Part shown: positions 14,613 to 22,974 of the stretch, piece after piece | Layout of the letters: every line of letters begins with the position of its first letter | Numbering within the stretch: the stretch's first letter is position 1 | Assembly (NCBI GenBank): GCA_016781135.1 | Contig: JADDQY010000006.1 | Span: 1 to 32,780, forward strand | DNA length: 32,780 nucleotides | Direction: 5' to 3' | From: Actinomycetota bacterium | Lineage (GTDB): Bacteria; Actinomycetota; Acidimicrobiia; Acidimicrobiales; CADCSY01 | Notes under the pieces: model-generated | What the model was told of the DNA's origin: nothing | The model's database searches: none | Seen by the model: only the letters and a program-made list of their open reading frames with translations | Made by a program: the position numbers and the translations under genes

Positions 14613-15532
14613 CCGAGACCCTCGCCTACGGCTTCGCCGCCGGGCTGGTGGCCTTCGTGAACCCGTGCGGCTTCCCGATGCTGCCCGCCTACCTCTCGTA
14701 CTTCATCGGCCTCGATGACGCCGAGGTCGACAGCAGCGGGCGGGTGCCGAGGGCGCTGTGGGCGGCAGCAGCGGTGTCGCTGGGGTTCTTGGCGGTGTTC
14801 GCCACGCTCGGGCTTCCCATCAGTGCCGGGGTGACGGGGATCTACTCGGCCATGCCGTGGTTGACGCTCGTCGTGGGCGCAGGTCTGTTGGGGATGGGTG
14901 TGGCCATGCTGGCGGGACACCGGCTGAAGGTGGCACTGCCCCGCCTCGAGCGCGGTGGGAGGAGCCGCAGCTTCGCGTCGATGGTCGTCTTCGGCGTCTC
15001 CTATGCGGTGGCGTCGCTTTCGTGCACCCTCCCGGTCTTCCTGACGGTGGTTGCCGGCGCAGCCCAGCGCATCAACCGTCTGTCGGGGCTCCTGGCATTC
15101 GTGGCCTACGGGATGGGGATGAGCGTGCTGCTCATGGCCGTGTCCCTCGCCCTCGCCCTGGCCCGGGAGTCGATGGTGCGGCGGCTGCGCCACGCCTTGC
15201 GCTATGCCGACCGGCTCGCCGGTGGGCTGCTGGTGGTGGTCGGGGTCTACTTCCTCGTGTACGGGATCTACGCCATGGATCCGCTGAGGGCGGCGGTGAG
15301 CCCGGTGGGCCTGGTGGGCGACTGGTCGGCGGCGGCGACGTCCTGGTTGGCCGACGGCGGGACCGGCCTCGGGTTGGTGCTGGGGGCGGCGGTGCTGCTG
15401 AGCGTGCTGGGAGTGGTGGCCAGACGGCGGCGAACCCAGACCTCCGGTCCCCCTCCCCAGGTGGAGCCGGCCACCCAGGCCGGGGCGCGGCCAGTGCCGG
15501 TGACGGTGGCCGGTGGCGAGCCCGAGCGCTGA
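14609..15532 (+). CDS. ccdA: CcdA-like cytochrome c biogenesis / thiol electron transporter
   Basis: A 307-residue membrane protein of the DsbD/CcdA family with six core helices plus extra C-terminal helices. The two redox cysteines lie in FVNPCGFPMLPAYLSYF (helix 1) and VASLSCTLPVFL (helix 4), each next to proline as in the family. A charged tail of about 35 residues ends the protein. The GTG start overlaps the TlpA-like stop, so CcdA probably reduces that protein across the membrane. Confidence 0.9.
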   Translation: MTETLAYGFAAGLVAFVNPCGFPMLPAYLSYFIGLDDAEVDSSGRVPRALWAAAAVSLGFLAVFATLGLPISAGVTGIYSAMPWLTLVVGAGLLGMGVAMLAGHRLKVALPRLERGGRSRSFASMVVFGVSYAVASLSCTLPVFLTVVAGAAQRINRLSGLLAFVAYGMGMSVLLMAVSLALALARESMVRRLRHALRYADRLAGGLLVVVGVYFLVYGIYAMDPLRAAVSPVGLVGDWSAAATSWLADGGTGLGLVLGAAVLLSVLGVVARRRRTQTSGPPPQVEPATQAGARPVPVTVAGGEPER

Positions 15533-15584
15533 CGCCGGTGCCGCCAGCGGGGCGGTTCACAGCGGTCGGTAAGGTGACCGGCGG

Positions 15585-15995
15585 ATGAGGGCAGGCGGCG
15601 GCGGCGAGCGGCATCCCGGGTGGGCCGACCCCGAGGGCGAGCCCGAGGAGCTCCCTGGCGAGATGCAAGAGGTGCTGGCTCGCTACCGGGCGGGCACGGC
15701 CACCGATCGTGAGATGGCCGAGCTCATGCAGCAGCTGATCAACACCGGCAGCATCCGAGCGCTCCGGGGCACCGGCCCGACCGGCGACGAGCCGCCCCAG
15801 GTGTGGGCCACGATCATCCCCATGGGCGGACGCCTCGACATCTGGGTCGACGGCGAACGCCGGGGCTCGGCGAGCACCCCGGCCCTGGCCCGCTACCGGG
15901 TGGTGGCCGCCGCCCGACCGGCGAAGGTGAGCTGGGCCGACCCGTTCACCGCACATTGGGCTCGTCCTGGGAGCGGAGGTTCGAGGACGAGTTGA
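15585..15995 (+). CDS. Hypothetical protein, 136 residues
   Basis: Not recognised. The protein is hydrophilic with no membrane segment; residues about 20-60 look helical (EEMQ-like acidic helix, then DREMAELMQQLINTGSIRAL) and residues about 72-95 form a predicted beta pair (VWATIIPMGGRLDIWVDGERRG). TAAGGT ends ten bases before the ATG, which may mark a leaderless start. It stands alone between ccdA and the convergent pdxH gene. Confidence 0.6.
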   Translation: MRAGGGGERHPGWADPEGEPEELPGEMQEVLARYRAGTATDREMAELMQQLINTGSIRALRGTGPTGDEPPQVWATIIPMGGRLDIWVDGERRGSASTPALARYRVVAAARPAKVSWADPFTAHWARPGSGGSRTS

Positions 15996-16046
15996 GGTTC
16001 GTGCGCCCGAACGATCACACCCGATTCTCGCCATCGGGAGCGCGGG

Positions 16047-16709
16047 TCAGGGGGCGAGGCGTTGTCGGTGCCAGGGGGCGCCGGGGTGGGGGCGGCTGTA
16101 GCGGAGGCGGTCGTGGAGGCGGTTGGGGCGGCCTTGCCACAGCTCGAGGGTGTCGGGCACGACCACGTAGCCGCCCCAGAACGGGGGGAGGGGGATGTCG
16201 TCGGTGTCGGCGTAGAGAGCCTCGAGCTCGGCCAGGCGCCGGTCCAGCACGTCCCGCCCGGCGATCACCTCGCTCTGGGCTGACGCCCACGCCCCCAGCC
16301 GGCTCCCTCGCGGCCGGGTGGCGAAGTAGGCGGCGGCCTCGGCGTCGGCGATGCGATCGGCAGTGCCGGTGACCCGGACCTGGCGAGCGAGGGCGGGCCA
16401 CACGAAGGTGAGGGCGCACGAGGGGTTGGCGGCGAGCTGGCGGGCCTTGTCACTGCGGTGGTTGGTGAAGAACCGGAAGCCGCGCCGGTCGAGTCCCTTG
16501 AGGAGCACGGCTCGGGCGTGAGGGCGGGAGCGGGCGTCCACCGTGGACAGCACCATGGCGTTGGGTTCGTTGAGGCCGGCGGCCACGGCGGCGTCGAGCC
16601 AGGTTCTGAACGTGACCAGGGGATCGGGATCGACGTCGCTCTCCGCCAGCCCCTGGCGGCGGTACTCCGCCCGCAGCGACGCCAACCCGGCGGCGGCGTC
16701 AGCGTCCAC
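16047..16709 (-). CDS. pdxH: Pyridoxamine 5'-phosphate oxidase
   Basis: A 220-residue FMN enzyme that oxidises pyridoxine or pyridoxamine 5'-phosphate to pyridoxal 5'-phosphate. The family pattern is continuous: EPNAMVLSTVDARSRPHARAVLLKGLDRRGFRFFTNHRSDKARQLAANP near residues 48-95, then GSRLGAWASAQSEVI, PPFWGGYVVVPDTLELWQG and the C-terminal RLHDRLRYSR...RLAP. Length is normal. It lies 35 bp after the radical SAM gene on the same strand. Confidence 0.94.
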   Translation of the reverse strand: MDADAAAGLASLRAEYRRQGLAESDVDPDPLVTFRTWLDAAVAAGLNEPNAMVLSTVDARSRPHARAVLLKGLDRRGFRFFTNHRSDKARQLAANPSCALTFVWPALARQVRVTGTADRIADAEAAAYFATRPRGSRLGAWASAQSEVIAGRDVLDRRLAELEALYADTDDIPLPPFWGGYVVVPDTLELWQGRPNRLHDRLRYSRPHPGAPWHRQRLAP

Positions 16710-16744
16710 GCCGGTCAGTCAAGCCCACCACGGCGACGTCGGCG

Positions 16745-17800
16745 TCACACTCCCAGCCGGAGCTGAGTCGAGGACGGTACCGGTGGCCTCGGTGCCGCCG
16801 TTGGTGGGCGCCGCCTCGGGGCGCGGTTGGCCCTCACCTCCACCTGCGTGCCCCGGCGCCGGCGGATGGAGTCGTCGAGCAGCCGCCTCACCCGCTGACG
16901 CTGGTCGGCTGGGGCGTAGGTTCCGGGGTACCAAGCCTGGTAGCGCTGGACCAGGTGGGGGTGGGTACGGGCCAGGTGGCCGAGGAACACCTCCCGGGTG
17001 CCCGGCTTCAGGTACACGAGCTGGCCCCCCGAGATGCTCGACGCCCCGGCCTCGACGCAGGCTGCCACCACGGCATCGAGTTGGTCGGCACCGTCGGACA
17101 GTCCGGGCAGCACAGGGGCGACGAGCACCCCGCAGGGGATGCCGGCCTGGCGCAGGCGGGCGATGGCCTCGACCCGCCGCTTTGGATGCGGGGTCCCCGG
17201 CTCGGTGGCCAGCCACACGTCGGGGTCAAGGGTGCCGATCGAGAGGTTGACGCTCACGTCGGTGCGCCGAGCGGCGTCGGCGAGCAGCTCGAGGTCGCGG
17301 ACCACGAGCGTCGACTTGGTCAGCACCGAGAAAGGGTTGCGGGCGGCGGCCAGGACCTCGATGAGCCCCCGGGTGAGCCCATAGATGACCTCACACCGTT
17401 GGTAGGGATCGGTGTTGGTGCCCATGGCGATGGGCTCGCCCGCCCAACGCCGGGGGGCGAGCTCGACCGCCAGCCGCTCCACGGCGTTGACCTTGACCAC
17501 GACCTGGCGCTCGAAGCCCTCGTCGATGTCGAGCTCGAGCCACTCGTGGCTGGGTCGGGCGAAGCAGTACGAGCACGCGTGGCTGCACCCCCGGTAGGCG
17601 TTGATGGTGTGCCGGAACGGGAGCCGGGATCGGGCCGGGAGGCTGTTGATGATCGTCCTCGTCCGGACGTGCAGGAACTCCATGCCCCGGAACTGTCCCT
17701 CTCCCCGGCGGCGCTCGACCACGGCGCCGTCGACACCGTCGAACAGCGCCGGTTGGCCGTGGTCCTGGGCGTCGTCGCCGTCGATGTCGCGCCAGCGCAC
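16745..17800 (-). CDS. Rv2578c-family radical SAM protein
   Basis: A 351-residue radical SAM protein of the Rv2578c / spore-photoproduct-lyase-like group. The cluster motif is CSHACSYC in INAYRGCSHACSYCFARPSHEWLELDID, typical of this group; later motifs are MGTNTDPYQRCE, TKSTLVVRDLELL and VSVNLSIGTLDPDVW. The C-terminal 40 residues are arginine/proline-rich. The true reaction of the family is not known to me. The GTG at 17800 (VRWRDID) is chosen because the family starts MRW and because TACCCT lies seven bases upstream. A longer open frame to 18268 is not family sequence. Confidence 0.88.
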   Translation of the reverse strand: MRWRDIDGDDAQDHGQPALFDGVDGAVVERRRGEGQFRGMEFLHVRTRTIINSLPARSRLPFRHTINAYRGCSHACSYCFARPSHEWLELDIDEGFERQVVVKVNAVERLAVELAPRRWAGEPIAMGTNTDPYQRCEVIYGLTRGLIEVLAAARNPFSVLTKSTLVVRDLELLADAARRTDVSVNLSIGTLDPDVWLATEPGTPHPKRRVEAIARLRQAGIPCGVLVAPVLPGLSDGADQLDAVVAACVEAGASSISGGQLVYLKPGTREVFLGHLARTHPHLVQRYQAWYPGTYAPADQRQRVRRLLDDSIRRRRGTQVEVRANRAPRRRPPTAAPRPPVPSSTQLRLGV

Positions 17801-17807
17801 TCCCCCC

Positions 17808-17813
17808 AGGGTA
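17808..17813 (-). promoter_or_regulatory. Predicted -10 hexamer of the leaderless radical SAM gene
   Basis: TACCCT on the minus strand is followed by seven bases and then the GTG at 17800. Confidence 0.4.
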
Positions 17814-17865
17814 TCGAACGCGTGTTCAACCTGCGTCGACGAGCGTCGGAGCCGAAAGACTGGCG

Positions 17866-18303
17866 CATGACGCCAGCTTCCTCCGCTTCCCGGACAGCGA
17901 CGTCGTCCTCGACGCCCGGCTGCGCCGGCCGCCGAGTCGCCAGTTCCGCCGTCACCGCCCCATCGCCTCCTCAGCATGGACGCCGACCCGCGGTTGGGCG
18001 TGAGCTTGGTCAACCCCCCGACCACCGGGCCGTGGGCCAGGCCCTCGACATCACCGTGACCGGAGGCACGACCGCCTCCATCTTCCCCGAGCTGGTGCTC
18101 GACGAGGGGCGGAGCCGTGGCGGGGCTTGGAGGAGATCTGGCTGATGGGCCCGGGCGGCCGACCGGCGGTGGTCGACGTGGCGACGACGATCGACCGCAA
18201 GATCGAGGCGGTGGCCGCGCATGCGAGCCAGTCGGCAGCTGGACGTGGAGACGGCGGTCCGCCGGCATCTGGCCGAGCGGCGGTCGACGCCGGACGTGGC
18301 GGG
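17866..18303 (+). pseudogene. Remnant of an LmbE/PIG-L family deacetylase gene
   Basis: Recognisable LmbE-family sequence runs through successive frames: HDASFLRFPDSDVVLDARLRR (from 17866), LLSMDADPRLGVSLVNP (from 17967), PDHRAVGQALDITVTGG...SIFPELVLDEG (around 18017-18110), PWRGLEEIWLMGPGG...TIDRKIEAVAAHASQ (18115-18232) and QLDVETAVRRHLAE (about 18233-18280). At least four frameshifts separate these pieces. The N-terminal catalytic AHPDD region is absent, cut off where the radical SAM gene begins. The HPDH motif reads PPDH. This is a truncated, non-functional gene; all nearby genes are intact, so sequencing error is unlikely to explain it. Confidence 0.8.
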
Positions 18304-18360
18304 CGATACCCCCGATGATCCTCAGGTCGACGACGGGAGGTTGCTACCGTGGCCCCGGTC

Positions 18361-18765
18361 ATGCGACTGGACCGTCGACTGCACTACCTCGTCACGGCTG
18401 CGGCCAGCGCGGCAGTGGGCCTGCTCATCGCCTTGTTGGCCTACGGGGGCAGCCCCGAGAACCGGGAGGTCGAGGTCATCGCTGCGACCTCGACCTCGAC
18501 CTCGACCACGGCCGCGCCCATCATCACCGTGCCCCCGCCGGAGACCATCACACCGCTGCCGATCGAGGAGCCCCCACCTCCTCCCACCACGTCCAAGTCG
18601 ACCACCACGACCAAGCCGGCCACGACCACCACCAAGGCGCCGAAGACCACGACGACCAAGGCGCCGAAGACCACGACGACGACGACGGCGCCCGCTACCA
18701 CCACCACGGAGACCATGGCGACGCCGAGTGAGGGGCCACCGGCGAAACCCGACGGGGACGACTGA
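18361..18765 (+). CDS. Threonine/proline-rich single-helix membrane protein (copy 1)
   Basis: A 134-residue protein: short basic N-terminus (MRLDRRLHYL), one membrane helix (about residues 10-30, ending LLAYGG), then a proline-rich stretch (PPPETITPLPIEEPPPPP) and about 50 residues of Thr/Lys repeats including APKTTTTKAPK. It is likely anchored in the membrane with a mucin-like, possibly glycosylated, outer tail. The ATG at 18361 is chosen because it aligns with copy 2 (MRIDQRLH). An upstream GTG at 18349 has a well-spaced GGGAGG and adds only MAPV. Function unknown. Confidence 0.7.
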   Translation: MRLDRRLHYLVTAAASAAVGLLIALLAYGGSPENREVEVIAATSTSTSTTAAPIITVPPPETITPLPIEEPPPPPTTSKSTTTTKPATTTTKAPKTTTTKAPKTTTTTTAPATTTTETMATPSEGPPAKPDGDD

Positions 18766-18894
18766 GTTCGCCGACAGGCGCGGCGCAAGCTCGAGCGACC
18801 CCACCGCCGGAGTCGAAGAGCCGGAAGCGAACCGTGTCGCCACGGCCCGACGACGTCGGTGCTCGGGCACCGGTCGCTGACGCTGTCGGGGAGT

Positions 18895-18900
18895 TAGAGT
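18895..18900 (+). promoter_or_regulatory. Predicted -10 hexamer of leaderless threonine-rich copy 2
   Basis: TAGAGT is followed by seven bases and then the GTG at 18908. Confidence 0.45.
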
Positions 18901-18907
18901 CGCCCCG

Positions 18908-19468
18908 GTGCGGATCGACCAGCGCCTCCATCCGGTGGTGACTGGGGTCACCAGCGGGGTCGTCGGTCTGCTGATCGCCGCCGGGACCTACGGTGGCGCT
19001 GCCCCCTCCGGAGGGGTCGTGACCCCGACCATCCCCTCCACCAGCCGACCTGCCCCCTCGACGCCCGCCCTGACGCCGGCGGCACTGCCGCTGATCGAGG
19101 CCGTCCTCGGCCCTCCCGAGGTCATCGAGGTCCCCGATGTGGCAGTGTCGTCGGCGGCCGACCCGGAGGGGCCTGCGCCGACGAACACGGCCCAGCCCGC
19201 CGAAGCCGCCGACGCTCGTCGCACCCCCACCGGCCCCCTCGAGGGCGGTGGCCCCACCGATCCACCCCCCGCGAGCCCCTCGCGGCCTGGGCCGGGCATC
19301 GTCTTCGGCTTCCCGACCCGCTTGCTCCCTCGGCCGACCCAGTTCACGACCAACACCACGACCTCGTCCACGACCACCACCACGACCGCGCCGACCACCA
19401 CCACGACCACCACCGAGCCGACCACGACCACCACCACCACCGAGCCGACCACGACCACGACCGCCTGA
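18908..19468 (+). CDS. Threonine/proline-rich single-helix membrane protein (copy 2)
   Basis: A 186-residue paralogue of the preceding gene. The N-terminus and helix match position by position (MRIDQRLHPVVTGVTSGVVGLLIAAGTYGG), but the outer part is longer: an unstructured proline/alanine region with a non-repetitive core, then a C-terminal run of about 45 residues that is nearly all threonine with the unit TTTEPT repeated. No cysteine, LPXTG or lipobox is seen. The tandem arrangement points to local duplication followed by divergence of the tails. Function unknown; a surface-exposed, O-glycosylated stalk is the simplest reading. Confidence 0.72.
   Translation: MRIDQRLHPVVTGVTSGVVGLLIAAGTYGGAAPSGGVVTPTIPSTSRPAPSTPALTPAALPLIEAVLGPPEVIEVPDVAVSSAADPEGPAPTNTAQPAEAADARRTPTGPLEGGGPTDPPPASPSRPGPGIVFGFPTRLLPRPTQFTTNTTTSSTTTTTTAPTTTTTTTEPTTTTTTTEPTTTTTA
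19345..19465 (+). repeat. ACC/ACG low-complexity tract coding poly-threonine
   Basis: About 120 bases made almost wholly of ACC and ACG codons with two spaced GAGCCG interruptions. A similar but shorter tract occupies about 18595-18710 in copy 1. Such tracts can change length by slippage in steps of one codon. Confidence 0.7.
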
Positions 19469-19528
19469 TCACCGCAGCGCCGAGACCGCTCCGCCGGCCG
19501 GCGACAGCACCTTCAGCCCTGGTGAGCC

Positions 19529-20269
19529 TCAGCCGCGACGGCGAAGAGCCCGAACGAAGTCGTTGACCTCGTAGTAGGCGTCGATCGATTCCCCGGCGTC
19601 GCCCCAGAAGCCCTCGAGCACGTCGAGCTCCATGGTGCCCCGCTCGATGAACCAGTTGTTCACGTCGGTGATCTCCAGCTCGCCCCGGCCAGAGGGCCGG
19701 AGCGTGGGGAGCACCTCGAACACACTGGGGTCGTAGAAGTACAGCCCGGTGACGGCGTAGCCGCTGGGGGGCTCGGCCGGCTTCTCGACGATGCGGATCA
19801 CCCGGCCCTCGCCATCCAGCTCGGGCACGCCGAGGTTGCGGAGGTGCTCGGGGTCGGCCACCGGTGCCAGCACGATCCGCGCCCCTCGTTCCTGAGCGGC
19901 GAAGCGCTCGACGAGAGGGCGGATCGAGCGCTCGACGATGTTGTCGGCCAGCATGACCAGCACCCGGTCGCCGCCCACGAAGCGCTCGGCGAGCCCGAGG
20001 GCCTCGGCAATCCCTCCGGGTCGCTCCTGGTAGGCGTAGAACAGCTGCTCGACGCCATAGTCGTGCCCATTGCCCAGGAGGCGGAAGAACTCACCGGCGT
20101 GGGTGCCCCCCGTCACCACCATGATCTGATCGAGGCCGGCCGTCACCATGGCCTCGACGGCGTAGGTGACCATGGGCCGGTCGTAGATCGGCAGCAGGTG
20201 CTTGTTGGTGATGCGGGTGAGCGGGTGCATCCGCGTCCCCGTACCACCGGCGAGGATGACCCCCTTCAC
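19529..20269 (-). CDS. Sugar-1-phosphate nucleotidyltransferase (short RmlA type)
   Basis: A 246-residue nucleotidyltransferase close to glucose-1-phosphate thymidylyltransferase. The nucleotide loop is ILAGGTGTRMHPLT, followed by NKHLLPIYDRPMV, LVMLADNI, VEKPAEPPSGYAVTGLYFYD and ELEITDVNNWFI. It lacks the roughly 45-residue C-terminal helix pair of full-length RmlA, as do the short StrD-like forms. The GTG at 20269 puts the nucleotide loop at the N-terminus; the longer open frame into the upstream gene is a shadow. No rmlB, rmlC or rmlD is nearby. It lies 16 bp after the hexosaminidase gene and is probably cotranscribed with it. Confidence 0.85.
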   Translation of the reverse strand: MKGVILAGGTGTRMHPLTRITNKHLLPIYDRPMVTYAVEAMVTAGLDQIMVVTGGTHAGEFFRLLGNGHDYGVEQLFYAYQERPGGIAEALGLAERFVGGDRVLVMLADNIVERSIRPLVERFAAQERGARIVLAPVADPEHLRNLGVPELDGEGRVIRIVEKPAEPPSGYAVTGLYFYDPSVFEVLPTLRPSGRGELEITDVNNWFIERGTMELDVLEGFWGDAGESIDAYYEVNDFVRALRRRG

Positions 20270-20285
20270 GCCTGGCGACGGCTGG

Positions 20286-21509
20286 TCACCCGGTGGACGA
20301 GGCCGTCGGGGCCAGGGTCGGAAGCTCGATCTCCTGGCACACCAGGGCAGCGACGTCGTCGCCGGCGAGCGCCGCCATGCGCCCGGCGGCCTCGTCGAGG
20401 CGGGTTTCGGGAAGGCGGCCGCTGCGCACGGCGTCGACCAGGGCATCGCGCATGCCCAGCGCCTGCGTGCCGTCGGTGGTGAGCACGGCGTCGGCGCCGG
20501 CGGTGACCGCCAGCACCGCCGCCTCGGGGAAGGGCCAACGCAGGTTGACCGCGCCCATCCCCACCGAGTCGGTGATGGCCACCCCTTCGAAGCCGAGTGA
20601 CCGCAGGAACTCGTAGGCCTTGGGTGACAAGCTGGCGGGTAGATCGGGGTCGAAGACTCGGTAGGCGATGTGGTCGAGCATGACCACCGGAACCCCGGCA
20701 TCGATGAGCTCGACGAAGGGGACGAGGTCGCTGGCCCGCAGCTCATCGAGGCTGGCCTCGACCAGCGGCAGCTCGAGGTGGGTGTCGGCGTCTACCCGGC
20801 CGTGGCCCGGGAAGTGCTTGGCGGTGGGGGCCACGTCAGCCCTGACGAGACCCCGGGCCCACGCCAAGCCGTAGGCGGCGGCCGTGGCCGGGTCGGCCGA
20901 GAAAGAACGGTCGCCGATGAGGCCACCGGCGGGGCCGGCGTCGAGGTCGACCACCGGAGCGAAGTCGAGGTCGATGCCGAGGGCAGCCAGCTTCGATCCC
21001 AGGCCCCGAGCGATCTCCTCCACCTGCGCCGGCGTCGACCGGGCAGCCAGGTTGCGCGCCGACGGGGTGGCACCGAGGACATCGCGAAACGTCGCCACTC
21101 GCCCGGACTCCTCTCCTGTGCTGACCACCAGCGGCGTGCGGGCGAGGGCGCGCAGGTCGCTCACCAGCTGGCCCACCTGGGCGCTCGACGTCACGTTCGG
21201 CTCGGTGATGAGCACGCCGCCAACGCCGACGTCGAGGATGTCGGCCACGACGGGGTCAGACGAAGCGGTGACGCCGGGCAACCCCACGACCAGCACCCGA
21301 GCAGCCCGCTCCTCGAGTGGGGCAGGGACGCACCCGCCAGTGCCGTCGTCGGTCGAGGCTCCTTCGGCGGCCACCGGCTTCTGGTCGGGTGGGGCGGCGG
21401 TGGCCGTGGGTCGCGAGGCGACCAGGATGGCAGCGATGCCGACGCCGATGACCACGACCACCACCAAGGCGAGGGCCAATCGCGCCCCCCTCGCCGCCGT
21501 ACGCTGCAC
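20286..21509 (-). CDS. nagZ: Glycoside hydrolase family 3 beta-N-acetylhexosaminidase-like protein
   Basis: A 407-residue protein with an N-terminal membrane helix (about residues 10-31), an alanine/proline linker and a GH3 barrel. Family motifs are GIDLDFAPVVDLD, IGDRSFSADP, the substrate loop KHFPGHGRVDADTHLELP, and the nucleophile region GVAITDSVGMGA. NagZ-type enzymes release N-acetylglucosamine from peptidoglycan fragments; the anchor suggests it acts outside the cell. The Asp-His dyad region is present. TAGCCT lies eight bases upstream of the GTG start, consistent with a leaderless transcript. Confidence 0.88.
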   Translation of the reverse strand: MQRTAARGARLALALVVVVVIGVGIAAILVASRPTATAAPPDQKPVAAEGASTDDGTGGCVPAPLEERAARVLVVGLPGVTASSDPVVADILDVGVGGVLITEPNVTSSAQVGQLVSDLRALARTPLVVSTGEESGRVATFRDVLGATPSARNLAARSTPAQVEEIARGLGSKLAALGIDLDFAPVVDLDAGPAGGLIGDRSFSADPATAAAYGLAWARGLVRADVAPTAKHFPGHGRVDADTHLELPLVEASLDELRASDLVPFVELIDAGVPVVMLDHIAYRVFDPDLPASLSPKAYEFLRSLGFEGVAITDSVGMGAVNLRWPFPEAAVLAVTAGADAVLTTDGTQALGMRDALVDAVRSGRLPETRLDEAAGRMAALAGDDVAALVCQEIELPTLAPTASSTG

Positions 21510-21517
21510 CGGCGGGC

Positions 21518-21523
21518 AGGCTA
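21518..21523 (-). promoter_or_regulatory. Predicted -10 hexamer of leaderless nagZ
   Basis: TAGCCT on the minus strand is followed by eight bases and then the GTG at 21509. Confidence 0.4.
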
Positions 21524-21634
21524 CACGGCCGGCGGAGCGCCGCCTCCCGAACCGGATGAGCGATGGCTGAACCGCAGCCGTCCCGGTCCCCGGGGAACCG
21601 CCTCACCACCGGCGACGACGCCGCCGGTCGGGCC

Positions 21635-22870
21635 TCAGTTCCCGTTCACCGACCAGTGCCAGGGCTCACTGGGAAGGTTGTAGAGCCCGAAGCGCCCGGC
21701 GTTGGCGTCCAGCCACCGATAGCCGGGGTTCGAGCGCGAGCTGATCAACGAGCCGTTGTAGGTGAAGTCCACGGCGAGCCCCCGCTCGTGCATCGAGGAT
21801 CCGGGCCGGGCCGTGGGCGGCGAGCACTGTGACGCCGACATCGAGTAGACGGCGAAGTCGCTGCTGCCGCAATTCGCCCGACGCAGGGCTACCTGGGAGG
21901 AGGGGTCGCGGTAGCCGCCACCTCCGAGGCGCACACCGTCGGCATCGGCGGCGGCGAGAAGGCCCTCCAGCTGGGTGGCCATCTGGCTGTGCACCCGGAT
22001 GCCCCGTACCGAGACGATGGAGCCGTTCGCGATGGGGACAGGCGCAACGGCCCTGCGAGCGGGGGGCGCGGCGCGGGGCCGGCTCTGGGCGAGTTGGGCG
22101 GCGATCCGGGCCTGCTCGGCGGCGATGCGGGCCTGCTCGGCGGCGATCTGGTCGGCCAGCTCCTTGTCGAGGGCGGCCAGGCTGGCCGCTTCGCCGAGGG
22201 CGGCGTCGAGGCGTTCGTCGACCGCGGCTGAGAACTCCTCCTGCTGGGCCTCGGCGGCCTCGAGCTGGTCGACCCGCCCCGCCAGCTCGGCCCGCTCCTG
22301 CTCGGCTCGGGCGGTCGCTTGCTCGGCCTCCTGGCGGCGCACGGCCACGTCTTCACGAGCGGCCCGCAGCTGGTCGAGCAGCTCGGCGTCGCGCTCACTG
22401 CGAAACCCGAGCAACGCCCGGCGCTGGGCCGCCTCGCCGACCGACGCCGCCGAGAGGATCACGGTGGGGTCGTCGGTCACCGGGCGCATGTAGGACTCGA
22501 TGGCCATGACCCGGACTTGCTGTTGCAGGGCGGCGACCTGGTCAACCGCCTCGCGTTCTTGCGTGCGGGCGAGCTGGAGGCTGGCAGTCGCTTGATCGGC
22601 GGCCCGCTGGGCATCGGCGAGCAGGGCTCGCTGGTCGGCGACGTTGGCCCCGATGGCGACCAGGGCCTGCTCGATCTCGGCGCTGTCGGCCCGAAGGGCG
22701 TCGACTTCGGCGGCGACGTTGGCCTGCTCCGAACGGACCCGCTCCCGTTCGGCTCGGGGATCGCGGCCCTGGGCGGCCTCACCGGTGCCCGGCACCAGCA
22801 CCAGGGCAAGCAGCGCCGCCATCACCGACGCCGCCAGAGCCGGACGACCGAAGTTGCTCCTTGGCGCCAC
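21635..22870 (-). CDS. Secreted coiled-coil protein with M15 (VanY-type) D,D-carboxypeptidase domain
   Basis: A 411-residue protein: signal peptide (about 1-33, ending GEAA), a long coiled coil (about 35-255) rich in Glu, Ala, Gln and Arg with a near-repeat IAAEQARIAAEQARIAAQ, a basic/proline hinge, and a C-terminal M15 domain. The metallopeptidase motifs are GGGYRDPSSQ, GSSMHERGLAVDF (zinc ligands His and Asp) and EPWHW (third ligand His with its Glu). The layout resembles coiled-coil plus peptidoglycan-hydrolase proteins such as the RipA group, but with an M15 instead of an NlpC/P60 domain. The GTG start has GGAGG four bases upstream. Confidence 0.88.
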   Translation of the reverse strand: MAPRSNFGRPALAASVMAALLALVLVPGTGEAAQGRDPRAERERVRSEQANVAAEVDALRADSAEIEQALVAIGANVADQRALLADAQRAADQATASLQLARTQEREAVDQVAALQQQVRVMAIESYMRPVTDDPTVILSAASVGEAAQRRALLGFRSERDAELLDQLRAAREDVAVRRQEAEQATARAEQERAELAGRVDQLEAAEAQQEEFSAAVDERLDAALGEAASLAALDKELADQIAAEQARIAAEQARIAAQLAQSRPRAAPPARRAVAPVPIANGSIVSVRGIRVHSQMATQLEGLLAAADADGVRLGGGGYRDPSSQVALRRANCGSSDFAVYSMSASQCSPPTARPGSSMHERGLAVDFTYNGSLISSRSNPGYRWLDANAGRFGLYNLPSEPWHWSVNGN

Positions 22871-22974
22871 GGACCTCCATCTTGCTGCGACCCCGGCGGT
22901 GCTCCCCCGGCTACGACGGCGCGCATGCTAGGCGAACCGACACGCTCCCGTAACACTCTCTGCCCTCTCGGAGA

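Noticed and set aside
18590..19465. Repeat tracts as a CRISPR or tandem-repeat locus
   Set aside because: They are in-frame threonine codon runs inside two coding genes, without spacers of regular length.
19492..19503. CGCCGGCCGGCG palindrome between convergent genes as a terminator
   Set aside because: No loop and no T tract; GC palindromes of this size are common in such DNA.
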